64,000 nt of DNA from Euryodendron excelsum (taxonomy: Eukaryota > Streptophyta > Magnoliopsida > Ericales > Pentaphylacaceae), in NCBI GenBank assembly GCA_033060915.1, contig CM065378.1, positions 57,462,001 through 57,526,000 on the forward strand, given 5' to 3'. Each line of letters opens with the position of its first letter. Positions within the stretch are counted from its first letter, which is position 1. Shown here in pieces: positions 56,001 through 64,000 of this stretch. The translations under genes and the position numbers were made by a program. Below the pieces are notes generated by a model. That model ran no database searches. It saw only the letters and a program-made list of their open reading frames with translations, and had not been told where the DNA came from.

Positions 56001-59000
56001 AACCTACACATTGGATCCCTTAGTGGGTACCAATTCCCACAACCTGACCCAAACACATACCAACTCAATAATTGTATCGACACATAGAATAGAAGACACC
56101 CAATAGCTCTTTGCATGAGATGACTCTTGGGCGACTCTTGTGGACTACACACAAAATGTCAACTCCTAGTTGCTAGGAAACTCTGTTGGGAGGGAAAACT
56201 TGCTTCTAGACCAGAGACGAAACTCTCATGAAATATCAAGGGAAACTTCTAGGAAACATTTTTGAGATGTTTCCAAAACATTAATATAATTTAATGGAAC
56301 TTGTCAGAATCTATCAAAAAATGTCGTGGAAATTCATAAACTTGCTTCTCATAATTTTTAGTAGTTTTCATGCTTTCAAATCTTATTTCCTGATAGTAAT
56401 GTATAATTGTTTTAATAAATTTCACAAAAATGGTGTAGTATTAACATTTCACTTGAGAATAGAAGTATTTAAATACTTTATATTACCTTTTTAAGGTTCT
56501 TCATAAATGTTCTTACAAATACCATATTTAATTTTATACCACCTAACATTTCCCGTAATTTTTTTAGGACACGTCTCACTCTTCTATTTCTCGTATCATT
56601 TCTCGTTTCCATTTCTTACTTTGGCAAGTATAACTTCCAACCCAATCCCTATACTCAATATTTAATTGTAAATCTTATTTTTGCTCAAATACAAAGTTAT
56701 ACATCATGATTTTCTCCATAACTTCTAGTGTCGACCCCCAAGTTCCCTGAATTAGTCCTCATTTACTTTGGGTGACATGAAAGGATATCCTTAGATTTTG
56801 TTATATTGCCATCAAGTACAAAATCACATTTTTCCTGTATTCTACTTCAATGGTAGTGATAGGTATTGTGCTTAGGTCTTCTCAGCTTTGTGAAGCTTTG
56901 CGAGTCTGACTATTTAGTGTTAGCACCATGAAATTGTTTATGATGACAATGCTTTACAAGATAAGCATTAGACACGTGATGTTATTACAAATTGAAAAAT
57001 TAATTTTCACCCTATATCTGCCAAAGTCATCAAAAGAGTTGTTCTATCATTGACAGGCGCTACTCAAAAAAGTTTACTCTTTTATGCACCGGCAGAAAAC
57101 AGGGGTGTTCTTGGAAAACAATGGTTTTAAAATGTTTGAACAATTAAAGATCAATCAAAATTAATCAGATGCAGTAATGACAAGAGTTTGAGCACAACTA
57201 AGAAGCATAAATACTTCCAAAAAGATGTCGTGTCTATGTCGGACACTCCCCGACATGTATCGAATACGGGTCCAAATGTATCCTATTGTTTTATTAATTG
57301 TAGAACATAACACATTTTGAACACTTGGGGACACACGTCCGTCAACTGGACATCTGTGTCCATCAATTAGACACACATGAAACATGTAGCATGTTTGAAG
57401 AAAATTACTTGGGATCTATGTTACTTGGACTCTTCTAAATATGTGAAGTACCTATATCGGATAGTCGACACTTGACACTAGTAGGACATGCAGCTAACAA
57501 GGATGTATAACTAATTGAGTTTACTATAAAACTATGCATAGGATTTTCATTTTATGAATGAAATGTTATATTTTAGCTTGTAAATGCCATTTTATCTTAA
57601 AAAAACAAAATAAGTATTTAAAAAATATGAAATCTAGTCATGTCCCAGACTCCTAGTATCCTTGGACATGAGAATTAAACGAATCCGACACTTAGACATG
57701 TATTCGCACCCGACACCTATACTCGAATTCAGGTAACATAGCCTGGGATCCAACTGCAAAATAAAAGCAATGTGATTTTATACCTAATTTAATGTTTAAA
57801 CTATATAATATATGGTTATCTTGCATTTTTTTATTATTATTGAGTAAAATGTTTCTATATATGACATAAAATATATATTTTTGTTGTGTTCCCGATGTGT
57901 CGTTTCCTGCATTTTTTTAAATTCACTATGTCGGCATATCCGTGTCGTGTTGTATCTATGTCACTTGTCCGTGTTTGTGCTTCTAAGATCAACAACATCA
58001 GATGAAACAAATATAAGTAAATTCATCCTCAATAAAAATCTGAAGCAGATTATAATTGCAGCAAAATAGAAAGAAAACAATGTATTAAAACCTCAACTTA
58101 CAGCTCTAATATTCACACGAAGAGATCCTGCAGGGCCAGAACGTAATAGACTCCGGCAGGCAGCATATTCAGGTTGATCAACTTCCAGAGTTTTTCCTGC
58201 ATTAGAAGGAAAACCCATGGAAATTTTATTCCGCCCTGTTTGTACCTCCTAGAAGTCTTAAACAATCATGCATTTCTTGCATGTAATACCCTAAACATTA
58301 CAAGAACATTTCATAAAGTAAAAAGATAATTTCAAAAAAAGTGAAGGTACCTTTGTAGGTGGGTATATAAATAAGCATATACAAATTAAGTACTGAAATA
58401 AGCAAGAAGTTCTCAGTTGATCAAGGCATACCTGATACTTCAAAAGAGAACTCCTTATAACAAAGATTACAGCCCTATGTATAGGCAGCTAAGGAGGTTA
58501 CTTCATAGTGAAGCACCTAGGAATAGAAAAACTACAAAATAACCTGACGAAAAGTGGTAAAAATGCAGCCACTCAATAACAAGATATTGATAGATATCCT
58601 ACAACGACCATTTAATGACAAGTAACACATGGCTTTACATGTATGATGTAGCCATCTCGCTCACAAGTAGCTTACAATCACCCACTTCTAAAGGAGGTTA
58701 CATTATAATTAAGAAAGCTAACAAAAATACAACAATACTCCTAACATATGTATAAACCTAAATAAAACAACACTACTTAATCATATAACTCAAAACAAAA
58801 AAAGATCTAGCTTCTTAAAGCCTAATCATGTGCCTTTCATTCTAAAGAGTTGGTCCTCAATTATAATTATCTTTACCAATCTAGTAGGGTGGGAATGCAC
58901 ATTGAATGTTCCCTTGTCCTAATAAGAGTGCTCAATTGTATTCTACTCAGGGCATAACATTGATCTTTAGTTCTAAATTCTAATGGACATTTTCCCATGA

Positions 59001-60754
59001 TGGAATTTGGGTATACGGAGCGAAAAATGAGAAACCAATCATATACAACTTACTATGCGATATAAATGAACTTATGTGAACATGTCATATGTGGCAATAA
59101 TTTGTAATTTGAAAACTTCATGGAGCAAGGGGATGGGGAAGCAAAAGAATGACCATTACCTAAGTCTTTAATCTGCAACTGAGTCAATATAACAGCGGGT
59201 ACGTAAACCTCTAGCGGATCAAGCTTTTTTCTAGTTAATACAATTTAAGAAGGATTAGAAACAACAGAAATTATCAAAAGAAATAAAAAATTATCCATTT
59301 AGCCTGTGGATGAGAACTCAAAGAAAATCCCAAGCTCCATCAAAATCCTCTGCAAATCCTTCCTGTTGGCTGACGTATAAGTTTCAACTAAAATGGAAAC
59401 GTCTTCATACATTGTAAGAAATTTAGGCATTCAAATACTTCATTTTTCCCGCCTGAATGATCAGGCATCAATATAGCAGTTGTAGAAAGATTTAAACCAA
59501 CCGATTGGATAGGTCGGACCAATGAGAAAATAGCTAAAAATGTATAGGTTTTGAAATGGGATGAGGTGATTGAGCTTATATATGTTCATTGAAAGATGAA
59601 CAGAGTTGATGTGTTAAATCGAGCTATTAAAATAAAACCCAGAGCATTTGAAATAGGTGTAGAACAGACACTGATATACCAAGAAGCATTACACTATCCA
59701 ATTTTTTTATGTAGTTTGCAAGCATCAGCCTGTTGACAGGAGACAGTCATGTTGTCTGCTTTCTAGCGATTGGAAGTTAGAACAACTATATAATCTGCAT
59801 TTTCCATATTTGAATATCATTCAATAACTTAGGTGTCAAAAAGATGCCATGATTGATTCATTACCTTTTCACGTACTTATCCAAAATACCATCCGCAATA
59901 GCATCTGTACAAGGGGAAAAAAGGGGTTATTCTTAACTAATAAAAACAGATTATGATACAGATAAATCACTCACACAATGACTATAATATTATATATTGC
60001 CTTTAACTGCCACATTTTTGTGGTTTTGCCCAACAAGTACTTGTTTGGACGCCCCTTGAACGTGAACGGACTAATTCATCATTTATTTAGCATTTTATTT
60101 AAAAAGCTGCGCTTTAAAAATACATGTATATCCATATCTATACTATTATTAGGGAAGCCTCCACTTTGGTGAGGTCCAATTGGACCACAACTGAAAGACT
60201 CCAGAACCAACCACCATCATTCTCTATTTTCTCTCCACTTGCCTAAGTTCATGATAACACTCTCTCTCTCTCTCTCTCATAAACTGACTCTTTCTCTACA
60301 AGTACAATTAGTAAATAAAATGATAGGGTGTAATATAACACACCCACCGTGCGTGCCACCCGTCTGTCTAGTATAGTTATATTGCTTCCTATATTTGGCC
60401 ATTTTTTGCAGTTTCGAAATGAACCCATTCAAGACGATGAATTTCCATTGGAAATTTGAAATACAACGTAAAACGTGAACAGGCTCAATTCATACTTATA
60501 TACACACACACACATATATACATATATGTGGAGAGAGAGAGAGAGAGAGGCGTACGTTGACGGGTAGAGAACCAATGAAGGAAAACAAGAGAGATGGAGA
60601 CCAATCGCCTACTCTCGTGCTTTATCTGGTGGAACGATGCGCACCTCAGTCTTACTCTCACCTGCTGCTTTCTGGTATTTGGAGCGTGATATCGTCGGAT
60701 GGTTGAACAGAAGGGCCCAGTGCTAACTTGCGCACAGGTGGTGGTTGTCGCCAT
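53007..60754 (-). CDS. Predicted thylakoid-lumen protein, 7 exons, 238 aa
   Basis: Exons (5' to 3' on the minus strand): 60754-60556, 59904-59865, 59230-59160, 58196-58102, 54854-54787, 53365-53255, 53139-53007. All introns are GT-AG, phases fit, and the sum is 717 bp including TGA. Residues 1-48 are Ser/Thr/Arg-rich (MATTTTCAQVSTGPFC) like a chloroplast transit peptide. ESRR (47-50) plus the hydrophobic LVSISLVFLHWF and AIA (68-70) resemble a twin-arginine lumen signal, with cleavage before D71. The mature part of about 168 aa starts DGILDKYVKRKKLDPLEVYV and continues with YAACRSLLRSGPAGSLR, FKNVDQCLRALEELDSLLLR and SVETMKANIGIALDELDSLL. It is helical and acidic at its end (TPEEDMAPENLDPEMKQLES), without Cys pairs or catalytic motifs. 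I believe it belongs to a conserved uncharacterised plant family (DUF7880-like, uncertain) and do not assign a function. Confidence 0.85.
53366..54786 (-). other. Intron 5 of the lumen-protein gene, no exon confirmed
   Basis: The minus strand at about 53620-53480 reads GSTVALLFSVIRAG and TKLDIIAKYAFDMSLHLVEE without a stop for about 45 codons, which looks protein-like. No splice sites in phase would add it to the gene. It may be a captured fragment. The plus-strand frame at 53435-53746 over the same bases is probably its shadow. Confidence 0.3.
55210..56170. repeat. Decayed LTR-like sequence in intron 4 of the lumen-protein gene
   Basis: Contains ATTTACGTGGTTCAGCA, a phrase typical of Copia-type LTRs. 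A diverged direct repeat of about 228-bp spacing is also present (ATCCTAGTCTCCATACAATT near 55752 and near 55978, each followed by CCCAATAATTGTAT-like and CTCTTGGGTGA-like blocks). No clear ends were found. Confidence 0.4.
57416..57741. mobile_element. MITE in intron 4 (CTATGTTAC ends)
   Basis: Left end CTATGTTACTTGGACTC, right end GTAACATAG; a GTCCAAGG segment near 57660 and CCGACACTT/CCGACACCT modules lie inside. It is flanked by CTTGGGAT (57408-57415) and CCTGGGAT (57742-57749), an 8-bp duplication with one transition. The end sequence resembles a MITE family with CTATGTTGCTCGGACTC ends that I recall from Solanaceae. Size is 326 bp, and it is non-coding. Confidence 0.65.
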
Positions 60755-60875
60755 TATCGACAGCACATAACACCTTTCTTTTTTAGTTCGCTCCAACCCC
60801 GCTCTCTCTCTCTCTCTCTCTCTCTCTATTCCGCCGGAGTCGTCTAGTCTAGAGATAGGGGGGTCTTATCTGTTT
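60755..60875 (-). promoter_or_regulatory. Leader and proximal promoter of the lumen-protein gene
   Basis: Upstream of the ATG on the minus strand is a (GA)n tract (plus-strand CT run at 60801-60828), common in plant leaders and promoters. An in-frame TTG 14 codons upstream is open but no ATG precedes 60754, so that ATG is the start. Confidence 0.45.
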
Positions 60876-61484
60876 CTCTTTCGGCCATGTCTTTCGTGTT
60901 GATGTCGATTTACTATTTTACCCTGACATCGTTCATATAATAATGGCGTTAGGGATGCTTTGGGAATTTAGTTTGTCAATGCTTATGTACTTTTCAGTAC
61001 CGATGCATTACCGTTTATCTTGTATTTAACACTAGAAAGATTTATATATACCAATTCGTGCTGCATCAACTTAGCCTCGCCACGTCGTCTGATTCACTTG
61101 TAATTAGTATTTCACTTATTAAAAAATAAATTTTTAGTTAAACATTTTGTTGTACATAGTAAAATAATATTCACTATTCAACACTAAATTATTTTAATAC
61201 AAAATAGACAGGGATAAACATAGCATGGGGCAAGTGAGGGCACCAATCACTATTTTTTTTAAAAATTTATGTATGTTTATATGGCCCCTAGGTTGTGAAA
61301 TAGTATATTACCTACAATGGAATCACATCTGATGTGGCGCGAATCGAACGATGAGTGATTGTCTGCTGTGCCTGTAATTAGTATTTCACTTATCATAAAA
61401 TAGATATTTAATTAAACATTTTGTTGTACATAATATAATATTATTCATTATTCAACACTAAATTATTTTTTAGTATACCGTAAA
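60876..61484. other. AT-rich spacer with a duplicated element end
   Basis: No gene. The segment at 61108-61290 is a diverged direct copy of 61376-61560, with a spacing of about 270 bp. Both carry TTAGTATTTCACTTAT, AAACATTTTGTTGTACATA, TTCAACACTAAATTATT and GGCAAGTG-GGGCACC. The second copy runs into the hAT relic. Confidence 0.5.
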
Positions 61485-62396
61485 CAAGGGCGGATGCAGC
61501 ATGAGGCAAGTGGGGGCACCTTTCACTATTTTTTAAAAAACATTATGGCTATTTATACGAACCCTAGGTTGTAAATATAGTATATTACTCACAGTGAATT
61601 TATTAACACTTAGCTTTGCCCCATTAGATTTAGTACCCTGTAACTAAAAAAATATATTTACTAACACTTGCAAAAAACAATTTAACTGAATTTCACTAAC
61701 TCCTCATAATTTAACCAAATAAGCAATACAAACACAACTATTCATCCTAATATTAAATTAAAATATGATTACACTTTCAATATTTTATTTGTCTATTCTA
61801 GAAAAAAAAAAAAGATTCAAATTCCCAAACTCTAACATGTTCATTCCATCTATCAATGCCTAATGAGTCGTGATCCAAACCCCTAAACTTTTCTTTTATA
61901 TTTTGAACTTTAGTTATTTATGATTTTTTTAGCTTTGACACTTATTTTAGCGGTTGCAATTGCGACGATAAAGAGGGCTTTTTCTACTACAAAAATTATG
62001 AATAACAAGCTTTGTAAGCAAATGGGTGATCAATAAATGAACGATAGCTTGTTATGTATATTGAGAAAGACATTTTTAGCAGTATGTCGAATGAGACAAT
62101 CATGCATCATTTTCAAAATATGATAAGTTGTAGGGACCATTTGTAAATCAAAATTGTGAAGTTGTGAGGAAATTATGAAATCATCTTTTAATTTTATATG
62201 TCATTATAATTTTGTTGAGGAATATTATATTTTGTATACAGCATCTGAACATTAGTGGTGTTCCTTTTTTTTTACGTCTTTAATACAATTATCTCTTTGT
62301 TTATCAAATAAAATAAATTGTCAATTAGAAAACAATTCCGCATACGATTTTATAAAAGGTTCGTCCTCACTAAACGAAAATTTTAGATTCACCCTG
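61485..62396 (+). mobile_element. Decayed hAT element
   Basis: The left end CAAGGGCGGATGCAGC with GTGGGGGCACC, and the right end CGAAAATTTTAGATTCACCCTG (reverse complement CAGGGTGAATC), match the CAGGGGCGGATCC-type ends of plant TTF-type hAT elements, as I recall them. A hAT transposase C-terminus lies between. No intact duplication was found. Confidence 0.5.
61928..62146 (+). pseudogene. hAT transposase C-terminal dimerisation domain, relic
   Basis: The frames give LTLILAVAIATIKRAF, then after a frameshift STTKIMNNKLCKQMGDQ, a stop, MNDSL, and after a second shift VMYIEKDIFSSMSNETIMHH with FQNMISCRDHL and a TAA. This follows the hAT C-terminal signature (ERAFSAMK..K..LR..MG..WLND....YIE.DIF). 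Two frameshifts and one stop make it non-functional. The rest of the transposase is missing. Confidence 0.8.
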
Positions 62397-64000
62397 AACA
62401 TAAACATGTTATTCAACCGAATAGCATATTTACTTAAAAGGTATATATTTCATCTATTATGCATTCTACAAAAGTTCTAATACACATCTATTATAAAAAT
62501 AGAAACATAAATAATTTATTTTAGCACAAAGTACAGAAACTCTAATACCAACTGCTTGGTATCGGTTAGTACATCCAGTACCTTCATCGTTATCAGACCA
62601 CCTTTCATTGTATCATTCTTTTAGAGTACGATATTAACAAATAGGGTTAGACCATTGTTGTATCAGCTAGTTGATTGCGGCACAACAAACTAATAATAAA
62701 TTAGAATCACAAAATTATATAATTTTTTTGTCAAAATAACGTTCTTTTTAAAACTAATTTCTTATCTAATACTATCCAAAAAATAATTTTAAAACTAATA
62801 TTCTAACGTTATCCCTAAAAATAATATTTTATTAGAAAGTCATTATAATTTACTAAAATTGACTTCTTATCCTAATAAATTGGATACCTAATTTCAAATT
62901 TACTACTTCCTCTTATAATCAAGTATAATTGCACAAGCTTACTATTCTCATATATAGATCCTCAATGTTTTGGAAATTGAAACTAAAAAAAAATTACATT
63001 AAAGTCCTACTCAATTTAAAAAAAAAAAGAGGCTATTATGTAATTCTAAAATGCACATTTGATAACTAAGAAACATATAGAAAAACTCTAAAAACTTTTA
63101 CTCTTATTATAATAGCTAGTCTTTTTTCTTCCTCTACTTTTCAACAATCTAACAAAATATTAATTTCAAATTTATCTTGACAAAAGTCTCATATTAAGAT
63201 CATTTTAATAAACATATAAACATACACAAAGATGATTCTCAAATTAAGTAATTCAATTAAAACCCAACAATACACTTAGAAAGTAAATTTAATTTTTATT
63301 TTTTCTTTCAACCATATTTCAAGTGTTGTGTGAAATTCCAATTCAAATAAATTTTTATAAATGGTTTCCTCCTCTCCTCTTAAATGTATGTTAATATAAC
63401 ATTCAATAGTATAAATGTTTCCATACATAATGTAATGCTATTAGTAAAGCATGGTTTCTACCTATAAAAGTTCAACAATTTTTGTAATTGTGACCCCTCA
63501 ATCTCTACACTACTTAACAAAGGTTGTTCCATTTGGTAAGAACTCTGATTATCCTATTCATGATTATGGATTCAAACCATGCCTTCATCCCCTAACCTTG
63601 AACTGAACCTTCTCCTTCCCTCTCCCCTAGATTATAAATATATACCATTTTTTGTGATTCTAAATAAATAAAAAAAACACTCTGCACTACTTAATCTAAG
63701 GTATGTTGTTATATAGGTGTACGATTAAGAGAAAGAGTGAAAATAATATTATAAAGTGTTATGCAAACCAATCAAAAGGAAGAGTTTTACTAGCACAATT
63801 GTAAATGGTAAGTTTGAAAATATGTACTTACATATTAAGGGAAAAGTTTAATTTTAGAAAATTGTAATGACTTACTAATGAAATAGTTTTTCTAAAGATG
63901 ATGTCAAAACATTAGTTTGAGAAATATTTTTGTGAAGAACATTATTTTGACAAAAAACTCCGTAACCATGTATTCAAAAAACAAAAACACCAAAACAAAA
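62397..64000. other. AT-rich spacer, no gene seen
   Basis: Very AT-rich DNA without coding frames, splice-bounded exons or clear repeat borders on either strand. Confidence 0.5.

Noticed and set aside
1..64000. tRNA, rRNA or CRISPR features
   Set aside because: No paired A/B boxes with cloverleaf, no rRNA core motifs and no regularly spaced direct repeats with unique spacers were seen.

Overview
This window is nuclear DNA of a flowering plant, most likely a woody or large-genome eudicot; the species cannot be named from sequence alone. The signs are two ordinary intron-rich plant genes with GT-AG introns, AT-rich spacers, (CT)n/(GT)n microsatellites, plant-type Mutator (MULE), hAT, Copia and Gypsy elements, and no bacterial features. 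No rRNA, tRNA or CRISPR was found. All exon joins and element borders were worked out by eye from reading frames, splice sites, inverted repeats and target-site duplications (TSDs); no database was searched.

Layout. (1) 1-12.3 kb: gene-free spacer with several small inverted-repeat DNA elements, one of them (4631-4902) a MITE with a perfect 8-bp TSD. (2) 12.35-38.74 kb: a transposon-built block that I interpret as one large Mutator-like element. It has about 240-bp terminal inverted repeats (12349-12590 and 38492-38736) and imperfect 9-bp flanking repeats. It carries a decayed MULE transposase, a short intact ORF, a decayed minus-strand ORF, a decayed plant-mobile-domain (PMD, MAIN-like) gene and a decayed 217-codon frame. 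It was later enlarged by LTR elements: a solo LTR at 16986-23209 (TSD AGTAG), itself hit by a 4.46-kb solo LTR at 17527-21983 (TSD GGACG), and a truncated Copia-type element at 29538-38261, itself hit by a 4.79-kb solo LTR at 32269-37056 (TSD ATGGT). Without these insertions the MULE would be about 11.4 kb. (3) 38.74-51.3 kb: the plus-strand gene for an F-box/LRR-repeat protein 15 orthologue (FBL15, SLOMO in Arabidopsis), 17 coding exons, 1031 aa. Its promoter begins right at the MULE border. (4) 51.3-53.0 kb: spacer between the two convergent genes, with a SINE-like repeat. (5) 53.0-60.8 kb: a minus-strand, seven-exon gene for a 238-aa chloroplast protein with a twin-arginine-type lumen targeting signal. 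(6) 60.9-64 kb: AT-rich spacer with a dead hAT element.

The two host genes look unrelated in function: one is a subunit of a predicted SCF ubiquitin ligase, the other a predicted thylakoid-lumen protein. The most interesting object is the composite MULE, which combines transposase, PMD gene and three unrecognised ORFs inside one pair of inverted repeats.
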